64,000 nucleotides of DNA, from the NCBI RefSeq assembly GCF_018780105.1, contig NZ_JADMKC010000005.1:142482-206481 (forward strand), written 5' to 3'. Origin of the DNA: Thiobacillus sp. GTDB lineage: Bacteria > Pseudomonadota > Gammaproteobacteria > Burkholderiales > Thiobacillaceae. The notes under the pieces are model-generated. The model was not told where the DNA came from. It saw only the letters and a program-made list of their open reading frames with translations, and searched no databases. This document shows positions 8,984 through 20,985 of the stretch, one piece after another (the first letter of the stretch is position 1; every line of letters starts with the position of its first letter). The position numbers were made by a program, and so were the translations under genes.

Positions 8984-10189
8984 ATGCTGGATCAATTGCT
9001 GGTTCATCAGGTACGGCGGCGGCTGGAAACATCCGGTTTGCCGCTGGTGGTTGAGCTGTGGAATGGCGAACGGCTCGGAGCGGTTGCGGATGCCAGCGTG
9101 CGTTTGCGCCTGCATCGTCCAACCAGTCTCAAGGCCATGGCCGATCCCAGCCTGGGCGTCCTGGCGCGAGCGTATGTCGAGGGGGCACTCGATCTGGAGG
9201 GCGACATCCGCGATATCCTGGCGCTCGGCGATCGCCTCTGCAACGCCAGCGCATGCACGCCGAAACCGGATTCGGAAGGCTGGAAGTGGTGGCGCCACAC
9301 GCGTAATCAGGACCGCAAGAACATCCAGTATCACTATGACGTATCCAACGATTTTTACGGTCTGTGGCTGGACGCCCGGCGGGTATATTCCTGCGCGTAT
9401 TTCAAGACCCCGGACATGAGCCTGGATGCCGCACAGGAAGCCAAACTCGATCACATCTGCCGCAAGCTCGACCTCAGATCGGGTGAACGCTTTCTCGATA
9501 TCGGCTGTGGTTGGGGCGGGCTGGTCCTGCATGCCGCCGAACGCTACGGCGTACAGGCGGTGGGCATCACCCTGTCGGATGACCAGCATGCCTATGTCAG
9601 CCAGCTGATCGAATCACGTGGATTGACGGGCCGCGTCGAGGTCCGCAAGCTGGATTACCGCGACGTTCCGGAGCGGGACGGCTATGACAAGATCGCCAGC
9701 GTCGGCATGTTCGAACACGTCGGTCGTGCCAATCTCATGGCGTATTTCGATCAGATCGCCGCGCTGCTGAAGCCCGGCGGCCTGGCGCTCAACCACGGTA
9801 TCACCGCAGCCACCCCTGCAGCAGGCGGTCTGGGCAGCGGTATTGCCGAGTTCGTCGAAGACTATGTGTTCCCAGGCGGTGAACTGGTTCATGTGTCGGA
9901 CGTGTTACGTACCGCGTCAGGCAGCGGCCTGGAATGTCTGGATGCCGAAAATCTGCGCCCGCATTACGGGAAAACGCTGTGGCACTGGGTGGCCCGGCTG
10001 GAACAGCATGCCGACGCCGCCAGCCGCCTGATAGGCGAACAAAAGTACCGTATCTGGCGTGTCTACCTGGCAGGTTCCGCTCATGCTTTCGATCGCGGCT
10101 GGCTGGAGTTGTGGCAGGTGCTGGCCGGCAAGGGTGTGAGCGGCGAGCAGCCGAACTATCGGTTCAGCCGGGAATATCAATACCGCTGA
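8984..10189 (+). CDS. cfa: Cyclopropane-fatty-acyl-phospholipid synthase family protein
   Basis: IQYHYDVSNDFYGLWLD, YSCAYFK, LDIGCGWGG, FEHVGRANLMAYF motifs. Confidence 0.9.
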   Translation: MLDQLLVHQVRRRLETSGLPLVVELWNGERLGAVADASVRLRLHRPTSLKAMADPSLGVLARAYVEGALDLEGDIRDILALGDRLCNASACTPKPDSEGWKWWRHTRNQDRKNIQYHYDVSNDFYGLWLDARRVYSCAYFKTPDMSLDAAQEAKLDHICRKLDLRSGERFLDIGCGWGGLVLHAAERYGVQAVGITLSDDQHAYVSQLIESRGLTGRVEVRKLDYRDVPERDGYDKIASVGMFEHVGRANLMAYFDQIAALLKPGGLALNHGITAATPAAGGLGSGIAEFVEDYVFPGGELVHVSDVLRTASGSGLECLDAENLRPHYGKTLWHWVARLEQHADAASRLIGEQKYRIWRVYLAGSAHAFDRGWLELWQVLAGKGVSGEQPNYRFSREYQYR

Positions 10190-10214
10190 TACGGGGCGGG
10201 CAGGTTCGAGGGCG

Positions 10215-10248
10215 AAAAAAACGGCAACGCACATGCGTTGCCGTTTTG
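10215..10248. terminator. Likely bidirectional terminator between convergent genes
   Basis: AAAAAAACGGCAACGCacatGCGTTGCCGTTTT. Confidence 0.85.
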
Positions 10249-10265
10249 CTGAAGCCGGGTTGGAC

Positions 10266-11084
10266 TCAGGCGTGCGCTTTGCGGCGACGCATCATGCCCA
10301 TGCTGGCCAGGCCGAGCCCCACCAGCGCAAGAGAAGCGGGCTCGGGGATCGGATTGGGGTTGACCACCTGACCGTTGCGGACAGTAAAGATGTATTGGCC
10401 GTTGGTGTTCGAGTTCCGCGAGCCGTGGATCAGGCCGCTTGCGCTGGAGTCGAGGAAAGCGCGGTTGACCCGCGAACCAACGAACTCGAAGAAGGTGGAT
10501 GCGCCGTTGGAGTAGCCAGCCGCGGCAGAGATGCCGCCGAAACCGTTAGTGCCGCCGCTGGAGCTACCGGTTTCCCACAGGATAGTGTCGTAATTGAATT
10601 CGAAATCGAAGTTGCCGGCGCCGGTGTCGGCGCGCTCGGTGATGATGAGCTGGATGCTGTTGAGTTTGTCGGCCTGGCTGCTGAAGTAGCCGACATTGAT
10701 CCAGTTCACGCCGAACACGTTGTGGCCGCCGATGACGTCCTGGCCGTATTGCACGACGCCGCTCGCTGCGTTGCGGGTGTCGATATCGGCAAAGAAGGGG
10801 GCGAGCATGGGCGTCGAGCCGGATTTAATCGCAAACGGCGTAAAAGTGGTCAACGGCCCATTGAACGTGACGTTGCCGTTGTTGTTGACGAACAGGTTGG
10901 AGTGATTGATGCCGTTGAAATTCAGGGCGAAGCCAATCGCCACGGAGCCTGTCGACTGGTCGTCGTTGCGTGCAAGCGTGTTGTCGGTGAACAGGGCGGC
11001 GTCGTGGATTGCGCCGGCTTGTGCCTGTGCGGCAGAGAACAGGGTGATGCCCGCAAGCGCGAGGCTGAGTAAGGTTTGGTTCAT
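10266..11084 (-). CDS. PEP-CTERM sorting domain-containing secreted protein (nidogen-like domain)
   Basis: Signal peptide; C-terminus NPIPEPASLALVGLGLASMGMMRRRKAHA. Confidence 0.92.
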   Translation of the reverse strand: MNQTLLSLALAGITLFSAAQAQAGAIHDAALFTDNTLARNDDQSTGSVAIGFALNFNGINHSNLFVNNNGNVTFNGPLTTFTPFAIKSGSTPMLAPFFADIDTRNAASGVVQYGQDVIGGHNVFGVNWINVGYFSSQADKLNSIQLIITERADTGAGNFDFEFNYDTILWETGSSSGGTNGFGGISAAAGYSNGASTFFEFVGSRVNRAFLDSSASGLIHGSRNSNTNGQYIFTVRNGQVVNPNPIPEPASLALVGLGLASMGMMRRRKAHA

Positions 11085-11149
11085 GTTTTAAGAAACTCCG
11101 TTATTTATATTGATTGAGAATGGTCTGTGCGACCACATCCGAATCATTA

Positions 11150-11164
11150 GCAAGCAGCATGCCA
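11150..11164 (-). promoter_or_regulatory. Candidate sigma54 (-24/-12) promoter for the PEP-CTERM gene
   Basis: Reverse strand TGGCATGCTGCTTGC vs consensus TGGCACGnnnnTTGC, correct GG/GC spacing. Confidence 0.6.
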
Positions 11165-11346
11165 TTTCTGGAATGTGGTTATTTTGTCTTTTTATTTCAT
11201 GGTGTTGCAGAGTTCTGTGCTGAATTTTATGCGTGAGGAAATCACGTTTCTGTAAAAAAAATCGACATGCCTTATTTGTGACTGTTGTCGCAAGTCCGGT
11301 ATCTGGGCGAAGACTTTCCCGTGCCGAGCCCATACAATTGGCGCGC

Positions 11347-11844
11347 ATGAAAAAGCCTTTGATGTTTTTGCTGTATCTGCCCCTGCTAGCCCACGCTGAG
11401 TGGGGGACAATCGAACAGGATTTCGAACAGGACAAACCCTGGGTCGAGGTGGCCGCGCAGTTGCCAGCCTATCCCCGGACCGAAAATCTGCTGCCTTTTT
11501 CCGTTTCCGCCGCGACCAGGCATCGTTATTTCATCGACGCGGTATCGATCAGCGTGAGCGAAGATCATGTGGTTCGCTATACGGCCGTGATCGAAACGGT
11601 TGGTGGCGCAAAAAACATTTCGTTCGAAGGATTGCGCTGCGAAACCGGCGAAAGCCGTCTGTACGCTTATGGGCATCCTGACGGTAGCTGGTCCAAGGCC
11701 CGTGATGCCGGTTGGAAGGACATCCAGTTTCGTTCGCCGCTTTCATACCAGAGAGCCCTGTATGAGGGATTTTTCTGCCCCGACGGGATTGCCGTTAAAG
11801 ACGTGAAAACTGCCGTGAGCAATCTGCAGCAGGGGGCGCGATGA
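11347..11844 (+). CDS. CNP1-like family protein (secreted)
   Basis: Signal peptide [43 protein letters not shown]. Confidence 0.7.
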   Translation: MKKPLMFLLYLPLLAHAEWGTIEQDFEQDKPWVEVAAQLPAYPRTENLLPFSVSAATRHRYFIDAVSISVSEDHVVRYTAVIETVGGAKNISFEGLRCETGESRLYAYGHPDGSWSKARDAGWKDIQFRSPLSYQRALYEGFFCPDGIAVKDVKTAVSNLQQGAR

Positions 11845-12965
11845 ATACGTCGATCGTCAAGGATGCGCGGCGTATTGTCGTCAAGGTCGGATCGAGTCTG
11901 GTCACCGCCGAGGGCCGCGGGCTCGATCATGCCGCCCTGGCGCGTTGGGCCGAGCAGATTGCTGCGCTTGCCGAACAGGGCAGGGAGGTCGTGCTGGTGT
12001 CCTCGGGTGCGATTGCCGAGGGAATCGCGCGGCTGGGCTGGAGCAAGCGCCCCAAGGCAGTCAATGAACTGCAGGCAGCGGCTGCGGTCGGCCAGATGGG
12101 GCTGGTACAGGCGTATGAATCCATTTTTCGCACCCACAATCTACATGCTGCACAAGTTTTGCTGACCCACGAAGATCTGGCTGACCGCACGCGCTATCTG
12201 AATGCGCGCTCAACCTTGCGCACATTGCTGGAACTGAAGGTGGTGCCGATCATCAACGAAAACGACACGGTCGCCACCGATGAAATCCGCCTCGGCGACA
12301 ATGACACGCTGGGCGCGCTGGTCACCAATCTGATCGAGGCCGACTGCCTGATCATTCTGACCGACCAGACCGGCTTGTATACCGCCGACCCGCGCCGCGA
12401 TGTGACAGCGACCCTGGTGAGCGATGCCCTGGCGGGGGACCCCGAACTCGAACGTATGGCAGGCGGGGCAGGCAGCAGCGTGGGAACGGGCGGCATGCTG
12501 ACCAAGATTCTTGCCGCCAAACGTGCGGCGCGTAGCGGCGCGCATACCGTGATCTGCAGCGGGCGTGAAGAACGCGTGTTGTTGCGTCTGGCTGCAGGGG
12601 AGACGATCGGCAGCCAGCTGGTGGCGCGCCAGGCGCCGCTCGCGGCACGACGCCAGTGGCTGGCTGACCATCTGCAATTGCATGGCGGCGTGGTGCTGGA
12701 CGAGGGGGCCGTGCGAGCCTTGCGCGACGAGGGAAAAAGCCTGTTGCCGGTTGGGGTGAAATGCGTTGTCGGTGAATTCGAGCGCGGTGAAGTCGTTACC
12801 GTAAGCGACATGAACGGACGCGAAATTGCGCGCGGGCTGGCCAATTACAGCGCCAGCGAAGCGCGGCGAATAGCCGGCAAACCCAGCAGCGCGATCGAGT
12901 CCGAGCTGGGCTATATGGATGAACCCGAGCTGATCCATCGCGATAATCTGGTGGTGCTGGCATGA
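11841..12965 (+). CDS. proB: Glutamate 5-kinase
   Basis: [45 protein letters not shown]-terminal PUA domain. Confidence 0.96.
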   Translation: MNTSIVKDARRIVVKVGSSLVTAEGRGLDHAALARWAEQIAALAEQGREVVLVSSGAIAEGIARLGWSKRPKAVNELQAAAAVGQMGLVQAYESIFRTHNLHAAQVLLTHEDLADRTRYLNARSTLRTLLELKVVPIINENDTVATDEIRLGDNDTLGALVTNLIEADCLIILTDQTGLYTADPRRDVTATLVSDALAGDPELERMAGGAGSSVGTGGMLTKILAAKRAARSGAHTVICSGREERVLLRLAAGETIGSQLVARQAPLAARRQWLADHLQLHGGVVLDEGAVRALRDEGKSLLPVGVKCVVGEFERGEVVTVSDMNGREIARGLANYSASEARRIAGKPSSAIESELGYMDEPELIHRDNLVVLA

Positions 12966-13558
12966 GCGTAACGCTGGACTTGATGCGTCATGGCGAGCCA
13001 GTGGGTGGACGCAAATACCGGGGGCAGATCGACGATCCACTATCGGAAAAGGGCTGGGCGCAGATGCATGCGGCAGTGGGCGATCAGGCGCCATGGACGC
13101 GGATCGTGTCGTCGCCTTTATCGCGTTGCCGCGCCTTTTCAGAAATGTTGGCCGAGCGTCACAAGCTGCCGCTTGCGTTCGATCCACGCTTGCAGGAAGT
13201 GGGGTTTGGCGTGTGGGAAGGCAAGACCGCTGCCGAAATCGAACTGGAGGCGCCCGGAACCCTGGCGCGTTTCAAGGGTGATCCCGTCCACGCGCGCCCG
13301 CAAGGCGCCGAGCCGCTGGCAGACTTTCAGGCACGGGTGGCCGCCGGCCTCGATGCCGTGGTGTCGCAGAGCCCCGACCAGCATGTGCTGGTGGTGGGGC
13401 ATGCCGGTGTGGTGCGCATGGCGCTGGCCTGGGCGCTGCATATCCCGCTGCAGCATGCCTACCGGATTGAAGTGGCAAGCGCATCGATGACGCGTCTGCG
13501 CTTCAGTAGAGGATTCGCCAGCCTGATCTTCCACGGCGGAAGCTTGCCCGGGCGGTGA
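12962..13558 (+). CDS. Histidine phosphatase family protein (CobC-like)
   Basis: [32 protein letters not shown]. Confidence 0.85.
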   Translation: MSVTLDLMRHGEPVGGRKYRGQIDDPLSEKGWAQMHAAVGDQAPWTRIVSSPLSRCRAFSEMLAERHKLPLAFDPRLQEVGFGVWEGKTAAEIELEAPGTLARFKGDPVHARPQGAEPLADFQARVAAGLDAVVSQSPDQHVLVVGHAGVVRMALAWALHIPLQHAYRIEVASASMTRLRFSRGFASLIFHGGSLPGR

Positions 13559-14433
13559 TCCGCTTCCTGTTTGTTTGCCTGTGCGCGTTGCTGGCATGGC
13601 CAGCGCAGGCCGCGATGATCGAAGTGCGCGACGATGCCGGACAGATGCTCGCATTTGCCCGCCCGCCGCAGCGCATTATTTCCCTGACGCCCCACCTGAC
13701 CGAACTGCTGTTTGCCGTTGGCGCGGGCCCGCAGATCGTGGGCGTCGATAGTGCCAGCGATTATCCGCCCGCTGCTCAGGCGTTGCCACGCATCGGTGAT
13801 TTCAGCCGGGTGAATTTCGAACGCGTCCTGGCGCTGAAACCCGACCTGGTGCTTGTATGGCTGGACGGCAATCGCGCCGTCGATATTCATGGCCTGAAGA
13901 AAATGGGGGTGCCGGTTTTGCAAACCCGTGCCACCCGGCTTGACGACGTTGCACGCCTGCTGCGTATGCTTGGCGTGGCGACCGGCCATGAGGAACAGGG
14001 CGAGGCTGCGGCAAAGGCATACCGGACACGGCTGGCTGCGTTGCAAATGAGAAATCCCGGGCAGCCTCCGCTCAAGGTGTTTTATCAGGTGTGGGATCGG
14101 CCGCTGATGACGGTGGGCGGGGCGCACTGGATCAGCGATGCGCTGCAGCTGTGTGGCGCACTCAACGTGTTTGCCGATCTGCCCGGGTTGTCGCCGGTGG
14201 TGTCACGCGAGGCTGTGTTGCAGCGTGCGCCGGAGGTGGTCGTGAGTGGCAGCGATGCGCCGGACATGCGCGCGCAGTGGCAAGGGTTTCCGGGGCTGCC
14301 TGCAGTGAAAAGGCAGGCCTTCGTGCGCATTGATGCGGATCGTCTGCACCGTCCGACGCCACGTTTGGTTGAGGGGGTGGCCGCGCTGTGCAATGTACTC
14401 CAGCCCGCGATACGGCACTCCGGTCAGCGTTGA
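13555..14433 (+). CDS. ABC transporter substrate-binding protein, BtuF-like (GTG start)
   Basis: [33 protein letters not shown]-type helical-backbone metal receptor fold. Confidence 0.82.
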   Translation: MIRFLFVCLCALLAWPAQAAMIEVRDDAGQMLAFARPPQRIISLTPHLTELLFAVGAGPQIVGVDSASDYPPAAQALPRIGDFSRVNFERVLALKPDLVLVWLDGNRAVDIHGLKKMGVPVLQTRATRLDDVARLLRMLGVATGHEEQGEAAAKAYRTRLAALQMRNPGQPPLKVFYQVWDRPLMTVGGAHWISDALQLCGALNVFADLPGLSPVVSREAVLQRAPEVVVSGSDAPDMRAQWQGFPGLPAVKRQAFVRIDADRLHRPTPRLVEGVAALCNVLQPAIRHSGQR

Positions 14434-14870
14434 CGCGCTGGGCTCGGCTTGCGGTTGGGGCAGTTTTCCTTGATGCAATCGGCGTAGATCTGCAGCGAAT
14501 GATCGTGGATGGCGAAGCCGCGTTCCTTGGCGATCCGGTGCTGGCGCTTCTCGATTTCGGCGTCGATGAATTCCTCGACCTTGCCGCATTGCATGCAAAC
14601 CAGATGGTCGTGATGGTCGCCGTGATTGAGTTCAAAAACCGCCTTGTCGCTATCGAAATGATGGCGCATCAACAAACCTGCCTGTTCGAACTGCGTCAGC
14701 ACGCGATACACCGTTGCCAGGCCAATATCCTGGCCATCGTCAGTCAGCAGTCGATACACCTCTTCTGCCGTCATGTGACGCTTGTCGCTTTGCTCAAATA
14801 AATCGAGGATTTTCAGCCGTGGCAGCGTGGCTTTGAGACCGATGTTTTTGAGATCGGAGGGGTTGCTCAA
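14424..14870 (-). CDS. fur: Ferric uptake regulator Fur
   Basis: [46 protein letters not shown]; divergent from bamE as is common. Confidence 0.95.
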   Translation of the reverse strand: MSNPSDLKNIGLKATLPRLKILDLFEQSDKRHMTAEEVYRLLTDDGQDIGLATVYRVLTQFEQAGLLMRHHFDSDKAVFELNHGDHHDHLVCMQCGKVEEFIDAEIEKRQHRIAKERGFAIHDHSLQIYADCIKENCPNRKPSPARQR

Positions 14871-14949
14871 TGGGGGCTCCAGAATGGGAACACGAATACG
14901 TTATGATACGTCTTTTCACCCCCGCCTTATCCCTTCTGGCTACTTGGCT

Positions 14950-15390
14950 ATGCGTCGTGTTTTGCTTCCCGTAATATGTTTGAGCCTGCTTGCCGGGTGT
15001 TCGCTGGTTGAGCGCGTCCAGAAGTTTGGACCCTATCGTGTCAATGTGCAGCAGGGCAACGCCCTCGATGCCGAAAGCGTCGCCCGCCTGAAACCGGGAA
15101 TGAGCCGTTCGCAAGTCCGCTTTTTGTTGGGAACGCCGCTGGTGGTGGACCCCTTCCGCAACGATCGCTGGGACTACGTGTACGTCTACTATGAAGCGGG
15201 CAGCCTGGTCGAGCAAAAGCGCATCAGCCTGTTTTTTGAGGGCGATACGCTCGCACGTATCGAAGGGGATATGCCTGCGCCTCCTGCCCCGACTTCTGAC
15301 GTGCCGGGCACAACTTCTTCGGTAGAGCCCCAATCGCCAGCCGTTCCCGTTGCGACGCCGGTTCCTCCCTCACCGGGCGTACAGCCGTGA
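14950..15390 (+). CDS. bamE: Outer membrane protein assembly factor BamE
   Basis: Lipobox [18 protein letters not shown]..., [32 protein letters not shown]. Confidence 0.95.
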   Translation: MRRVLLPVICLSLLAGCSLVERVQKFGPYRVNVQQGNALDAESVARLKPGMSRSQVRFLLGTPLVVDPFRNDRWDYVYVYYEAGSLVEQKRISLFFEGDTLARIEGDMPAPPAPTSDVPGTTSSVEPQSPAVPVATPVPPSPGVQP

Positions 15391-16190
15391 CGGTGCAGGT
15401 TGCCATCGCCGGCGTGTCCGGCCGGATGGGGCGTGCCCTGATCGAGGCAGTTGCTGCGGACGCAGGGTGCGCTTTGCATGCGGCGATCGATCGTCCCGCC
15501 AGCCCCTTGCTGGGCCAGGATGCGGGTGCGGCCTGGGGCACGGCCAGCAATGTGCGGGTAACCGACGAGCTCGCGGCTGCGCTGCACAATGCGCACGTTC
15601 TGATTGATTTCACACGTCCCGAGGCGACATTTACCTATCTCGACGCCTGTTCGGCGGCTGGCGTGCCGCTGGTCATCGGCACGACGGGGTTCGATGAGGC
15701 CGGCAAGGCGCGTATTGCCGCAGCAGCGCGGCAGATCCCCATTGTTTTTGCACCCAATATGAGCGTGGGCGTGAATCTGTTGATGAAGCTTGCCGAGCTT
15801 GCCGCGCAGGTGCTGGAAGATGGCTATGACATCGAGATCATCGAGGCCCACCATCGCCACAAGGTTGATGCGCCTTCAGGAACGGCGCTCGGCTTGGGGC
15901 AGGCCGTTGCCGGGGCACTTCAACGCGATCTGGCGCAGTGCGCTGTGTACGGTCGCGAAGGCATGACCGGCGAACGCGACCCCAAAACCATCGGTTTTGC
16001 CACCGTGCGCGGCGGCGACATCGTGGGCGACCACACGCTGCTGTTTGCCGGCATCGGCGAACGTGTCGAGCTCACCCACAAGGCAAGCAGTCGTGCCACT
16101 TTTGCGCAGGGTGCGCTGCGTGCGGCCAAATGGCTGCAGGGCCGTGCCCCGGGCCTGTATGACATGCGCGATGTGCTCAATCTCAAATAA
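15387..16190 (+). CDS. dapB: 4-hydroxy-tetrahydrodipicolinate reductase
   Basis: [34 protein letters not shown]. Confidence 0.97.
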   Translation: MTVQVAIAGVSGRMGRALIEAVAADAGCALHAAIDRPASPLLGQDAGAAWGTASNVRVTDELAAALHNAHVLIDFTRPEATFTYLDACSAAGVPLVIGTTGFDEAGKARIAAAARQIPIVFAPNMSVGVNLLMKLAELAAQVLEDGYDIEIIEAHHRHKVDAPSGTALGLGQAVAGALQRDLAQCAVYGREGMTGERDPKTIGFATVRGGDIVGDHTLLFAGIGERVELTHKASSRATFAQGALRAAKWLQGRAPGLYDMRDVLNLK

Positions 16191-16209
16191 GTGAAATCCA
16201 GGAAACCCC

Positions 16210-16464
16210 ATGAACGTCGTCAAGGTATACAGCACAGGAACGTGCCCGATTTGCGTCAAAGCCAAAGCGTTTCTCGACAAGCGCGGCATCGGTTATGACG
16301 AGGTTCGAATCGACCTCGATCGTGAAGCCATGAAAGAGTTTGCAGTCGTCACCAATGGTGCGCGCACGGTCCCGCAGATCGTGATCGAGGGCAAGTGCAT
16401 CGGCGGGTTTACCGAGCTGACCGAACTCGATATGGACGGCGAACTGGATCATCTGCAGCCCTGA
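16210..16464 (+). CDS. grxC: Glutaredoxin (GrxC-like, CPIC active site)
   Basis: VYSTGTCPICVKAKAFLDKRGI; TVPQIVIEGKCIGGFTEL. Confidence 0.85.
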   Translation: MNVVKVYSTGTCPICVKAKAFLDKRGIGYDEVRIDLDREAMKEFAVVTNGARTVPQIVIEGKCIGGFTELTELDMDGELDHLQP

Positions 16465-16501
16465 ATAGTCGGCCGTATGCCCGTTTTGGCGCCACTGGCG
16501 A

Positions 16502-16530
16502 TTGAAGCGGGCTCACGAATCGGCTATAAT
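16502..16530 (+). promoter_or_regulatory. sigma70-type promoter for carAB
   Basis: TTGAAG - 17 nt - TATAAT. Confidence 0.65.
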
Positions 16531-16543
16531 TTTGGCATTCAAT

Positions 16544-16579
16544 TTCAGGCGGGTTGCGCAAGCGGCCCGCCTGAATTTT
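16544..16579 (+). terminator. Attenuator-like hairpin in the carAB leader
   Basis: Perfect 10 bp stem TTCAGGCGGG/CCCGCCTGAA followed by TTTT, between the TATAAT box and carA. Confidence 0.65.
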
Positions 16580-16619
16580 GTCACCTGCGCCACGATCACC
16601 GTCTTTCTGGAGTCTCCCC

Positions 16620-17759
16620 TTGCCACGTACCCAGCCCGCCATCCTTGTTCTAGCTGACGGTTCTGTATTTCGCGGTCACTCGGTCGGTGCGGAAGGCATG
16701 ACTGTCGGCGAGGTGGTGTTCAACACGGCCATGACGGGATACCAGGAAATCCTCACGGATCCGTCCTACTCGCGCCAGATCGTGACGCTGACCTATCCGC
16801 ATATCGGCAACAGCGGCATCAATACCGAAGACATCGAGGCAGTTCGCATCCATGCGGCAGGCCTGGTCGTGCGCGACGTGCCCCGCCTGCATTCGAACTT
16901 TCGTGCAAACCAGCCGCTGCCGGAATATCTCAAAAGCCAGAATGTAGTGGCCATTACCGATATCGACACGCGGCGCCTGACCCGTGTGTTGCGGGAAAAA
17001 GGCGCGCAAAGCGGCTGCGTCATGGCGGGCAATCTGGACGAGGCGGCGGCGCTCGAAGCTGCGCGCGGATTTCCCGGGCTTGCCGGCATGGACCTGGCCA
17101 AGGTGGTCAGCGTGTCAACGGCATACGAGTGGAGCGAAACCGAATGGCGTCTGGGGCGTGGTTACGGCAAGCAGGACGCACCGCGTTTTCATGTGGTCGC
17201 GTTCGACTATGGCGTCAAACGCAACATCCTGCGCATGCTGGCCGAGCGCGGCTGTCGTCTGACCGTATTGCCTGCCACCGCGACTGCGGCCGACGTGCTG
17301 GCGCTCAAGCCTGATGGTGTGTTCCTGTCCAATGGCCCGGGCGACCCCGAGCCCTGCGACTACGCAATCCGTGCGATTGCCGAACTGGTCGCAGCAAAGA
17401 TCCCCGTTTTCGGAATCTGCCTTGGCCACCAGTTGCTCGCGCTCGCTTCGGGCGCCAAGACCGTGAAAATGAAATTCGGCCACCACGGCGCGAACCATCC
17501 GGTCAAGGATCTCGATAGCGGCCGGGTGGCGATCACCAGCCAGAACCATGGCTTTGCGGTTGACGCGGCGACCCTGCCGGCCAATCTGCGCAGCACCCAC
17601 GTTTCCCTGTTCGACGGTTCGCTGCAGGGCATTGCCCGCACCGATGCGCCGGCATTCAGCTTTCAGGGCCACCCTGAAGCCAGCCCCGGTCCGCACGACG
17701 TGAGTTATCTGTTCGACCGGTTTATTCAATTGATGGCCGACCACGCCCCGGTATCCTGA
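16620..17759 (+). CDS. carA: Carbamoyl-phosphate synthase small subunit (TTG start)
   Basis: [43 protein letters not shown]. Confidence 0.96.
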   Translation: MPRTQPAILVLADGSVFRGHSVGAEGMTVGEVVFNTAMTGYQEILTDPSYSRQIVTLTYPHIGNSGINTEDIEAVRIHAAGLVVRDVPRLHSNFRANQPLPEYLKSQNVVAITDIDTRRLTRVLREKGAQSGCVMAGNLDEAAALEAARGFPGLAGMDLAKVVSVSTAYEWSETEWRLGRGYGKQDAPRFHVVAFDYGVKRNILRMLAERGCRLTVLPATATAADVLALKPDGVFLSNGPGDPEPCDYAIRAIAELVAAKIPVFGICLGHQLLALASGAKTVKMKFGHHGANHPVKDLDSGRVAITSQNHGFAVDAATLPANLRSTHVSLFDGSLQGIARTDAPAFSFQGHPEASPGPHDVSYLFDRFIQLMADHAPVS

Positions 17760-17761
17760 CC

Positions 17762-20700
17762 ATGCCTAAGCGCACTGACCTCAAAAGCATTCTCATCATC
17801 GGCGCCGGCCCTATTGTCATCGGGCAGGCGTGCGAGTTCGACTACTCCGGTGCGCAGGCCTGCAAGGCCCTGCGTGAAGAGGGTTACAAAGTCATTCTCG
17901 TCAACAGCAATCCGGCGACGATCATGACCGACCCAGACATGGCGGACGTCACCTATATCGAGCCGATTACCTGGCAGATCGTCGAAAAGATCATCGCCAA
18001 GGAGCGCCCCGATGCGCTGCTGCCGACCATGGGGGGGCAAACTGCGCTCAACTGTGCGCTTGATCTGGCCAAGCATGGCGTGCTGGAGAAATACGCTGTC
18101 GAGATGATCGGCGCCTCCAAAGAGGCGATCGACAAGGCCGAGGACCGCGAAAAATTCAAGCATGCAATGACCAAGATCGGCCTGAGCTCGGCGCGTTCAT
18201 CGATTGCGCACAGCATGGAAGAAGCCTTGCAGGTTCAGGCCGCATTGGGTTTTCCGTCGATCATCCGGCCGTCATTCACCATGGGCGGTTCGGGCGGCGG
18301 CATTGCTTACAACCGCGATGAGTTCATCGCCATCTGCGAACGCGGACTCGAAGCCTCGCCGACCAAAGAACTGCTGATCGAAGAATCGCTGCTCGGCTGG
18401 AAAGAGTACGAGATGGAGGTGGTGCGCGACCGCAATGACAACTGCATCATCATTTGCTCGATCGAGAACTTCGACCCGATGGGCGTGCATACCGGCGACT
18501 CGATCACCGTCGCCCCGGCGCAGACGCTGACCGACAAGGAATACCAGATCATGCGCAATGCCTCGCTGGCAGTGCTGCGTGAAATTGGCGTCGAAACGGG
18601 CGGCTCCAACGTGCAATTCTCCATCAACCCGGTAGACGGGCGCATGGTGGTGATTGAGATGAATCCGCGGGTATCGCGTTCTTCGGCACTGGCGTCGAAG
18701 GCGACGGGTTTCCCCATCGCCAAGGTGGCTGCCAAGCTGGCGGTCGGCTACACCCTCGACGAGTTGCAGAACGACATCACGGGGGGTGCGACCCCGGCCT
18801 CGTTCGAGCCGTCGATCGATTACGTTGTTACCAAGATTCCGCGCTTTGCCTTCGAGAAGTTCCCGCAGGCCGACGACCGCCTGACTACCCAGATGAAATC
18901 GGTGGGCGAAGTGATGGCCATCGGCCGCAGCTTCCAGGAGTCACTGCAAAAGGCGTTGCGCGGACTCGAAGTGGGTGTGGATGGCTTCGATCCGAAAACG
19001 ACCGACCGCGACGAAATCGAGTCGGAGTTGATGTCGCCAGGTCCCGAGCGAATCTGGTATGTCGCTGATGCCTTTCGCGTCGGCATGAGCCGGCCTGAGA
19101 TATTCGACCATTCGAAAATCGATCCCTGGTTCCTCGATCAGATCCAGCAACTGATCGAGATGGAGGCCTCGCTTGCCGGCCGTGCTTTGTCCGACATTGA
19201 TCGTGATGAACTGCTGCAACTGAAGCGCGCCGGCTTCGCCGATCGCCGCCTGGCCAAACTGTTGAATACCGACCAGCATGCTGTGCGTGCGCGCCGTGCC
19301 GCGCTGGCGATTCATCCGGTTTACAAGCGGGTGGACACCTGCGCAGCGGAGTTCGCCACTCAGACTGCATACATGTATTCCACGTACGAGGAAGAGTGCG
19401 AGTCTGCGCCTTCCAATGCGAAGAAAATCATGGTGCTCGGTGGCGGACCGAACCGTATCGGGCAGGGTATCGAATTCGATTACTGCTGCGTGCATGCAGC
19501 ACTGGCGCTGCGAGAAAACGGTTTCGAAACCATCATGGTCAACTGTAATCCGGAGACCGTTTCAACCGATTACGATACGTCCGACCGTCTCTATTTCGAG
19601 CCGTTGACGCTTGAAGACGTGCTCGAAATCGTGCGTATCGAAAAGCCGTTTGGCGTGATTGTGCAATACGGCGGCCAGACGCCGCTGAAGCTGGCGCGCG
19701 ATCTGGAGCGCAATGGCGTGCCCATCATCGGCACCAGTCCCGACATGATCGATGCCGCGGAAGACCGCGAGCGTTTCCAGAACATGCTGCACGAACTGGC
19801 GTTGAAACAGCCGCCAAACCGCACCGCGCGCGATCCCGAAAGTGCGATCCGCATGGCCGAGGAAATTGGCTATCCGCTGGTGGTGCGCCCAAGCTATGTG
19901 CTGGGCGGTCGTGCAATGGAAATCGTCCGCGAAGAAGCCGATCTGCGTCGTTACATGACCGAGGCGGTGAAGGTCTCGAACAAGTCTCCCGTTCTGCTTG
20001 ACCGTTTCCTCAACGATGCAATCGAGGTTGATGTCGACGCCTTGTCGGACGGCGAACAAGTGGTCATTGGCGGCATCATGCAGCACATCGAGCAGGCTGG
20101 CGTGCACTCAGGCGACTCGGCGTGTTCATTGCCGCCATACAGCCTGTCGGCGGACGTGCAGGACGAGTTGCGGCGGCAGACGGTCGCGATGGCGAAGGCG
20201 CTCAAGGTGGTCGGCCTGATGAACGTGCAGTTCGCGATTCAGGGTGACACGGTGTATGTACTCGAAGTGAATCCACGCGCATCGCGTACCGTACCCTATG
20301 TATCCAAGGCCATCGGCGCGCCGTTGGCCAAAATTGCCGCGCGGGCGATGGCCGGCATTTCCCTGAAATCGCAGGGTTTCGAAAAGGAAATCATTCCGCC
20401 GTATTTCTCGGTGAAAGAGGCCGTTTTCCCGTTCCGCAAATTTCCGGGTGTGGATACCATCCTGGGCCCGGAAATGAAATCGACCGGCGAAGTGATGGGC
20501 GTAGGCGACAATTTCGGCGAGGCTTTCGTCAAGTCGCAGATGGGCGCCAGTTCCGACCTGCCCAAGCCGGGTGGCCGGGCATTTGTCAGCGTACGCGCGG
20601 GCGATCGTGCCGTGGTCATCGAACTGGCCCGGGCGTTGCGGGATTTGGGCTTTTCACTGGTGGCAACGCGCGGTACTGCGCAGGCCATCGAGGCGGCCGG

Positions 20701-20968
20701 CATTCCCGTTGCGGTGGTCAACAAGGTCAAGGAAGGCCGTCCGCATATCGTCGATATGATCAAGAACGGCGATATCGACTTCATCGTCAATATCGTGGAA
20801 GACAAAAAAGCCGTGAAGGACTCCTACACCATTCGCGCCGAGGCGCTGGTGCGCCGGGTGGTGTATTTCACCACCCTTGCGGGGGCTCATGCCGCTTGCA
20901 TGGGCATGCAACATGGCAAGGAACTCGAAGTGTATTCCCTGCAAGCGCTGCACCAGCGCCTGCAATGA
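17762..20968 (+). CDS. carB: Carbamoyl-phosphate synthase large subunit
   Basis: [37 protein letters not shown]; 1068 aa with duplicated ATP-grasp domains. Confidence 0.98.
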   Translation: MPKRTDLKSILIIGAGPIVIGQACEFDYSGAQACKALREEGYKVILVNSNPATIMTDPDMADVTYIEPITWQIVEKIIAKERPDALLPTMGGQTALNCALDLAKHGVLEKYAVEMIGASKEAIDKAEDREKFKHAMTKIGLSSARSSIAHSMEEALQVQAALGFPSIIRPSFTMGGSGGGIAYNRDEFIAICERGLEASPTKELLIEESLLGWKEYEMEVVRDRNDNCIIICSIENFDPMGVHTGDSITVAPAQTLTDKEYQIMRNASLAVLREIGVETGGSNVQFSINPVDGRMVVIEMNPRVSRSSALASKATGFPIAKVAAKLAVGYTLDELQNDITGGATPASFEPSIDYVVTKIPRFAFEKFPQADDRLTTQMKSVGEVMAIGRSFQESLQKALRGLEVGVDGFDPKTTDRDEIESELMSPGPERIWYVADAFRVGMSRPEIFDHSKIDPWFLDQIQQLIEMEASLAGRALSDIDRDELLQLKRAGFADRRLAKLLNTDQHAVRARRAALAIHPVYKRVDTCAAEFATQTAYMYSTYEEECESAPSNAKKIMVLGGGPNRIGQGIEFDYCCVHAALALRENGFETIMVNCNPETVSTDYDTSDRLYFEPLTLEDVLEIVRIEKPFGVIVQYGGQTPLKLARDLERNGVPIIGTSPDMIDAAEDRERFQNMLHELALKQPPNRTARDPESAIRMAEEIGYPLVVRPSYVLGGRAMEIVREEADLRRYMTEAVKVSNKSPVLLDRFLNDAIEVDVDALSDGEQVVIGGIMQHIEQAGVHSGDSACSLPPYSLSADVQDELRRQTVAMAKALKVVGLMNVQFAIQGDTVYVLEVNPRASRTVPYVSKAIGAPLAKIAARAMAGISLKSQGFEKEIIPPYFSVKEAVFPFRKFPGVDTILGPEMKSTGEVMGVGDNFGEAFVKSQMGASSDLPKPGGRAFVSVRAGDRAVVIELARALRDLGFSLVATRGTAQAIEAAGIPVAVVNKVKEGRPHIVDMIKNGDIDFIVNIVEDKKAVKDSYTIRAEALVRRVVYFTTLAGAHAACMGMQHGKELEVYSLQALHQRLQ

Positions 20969-20985
20969 ACTGAAAAGGTAAGCCT

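Noticed and set aside
14871-14949. Fur box in the fur-bamE intergenic region
   Set aside because: No convincing GATAATGATAATCATTATC-like match; only a TATGAT-type -10 candidate.
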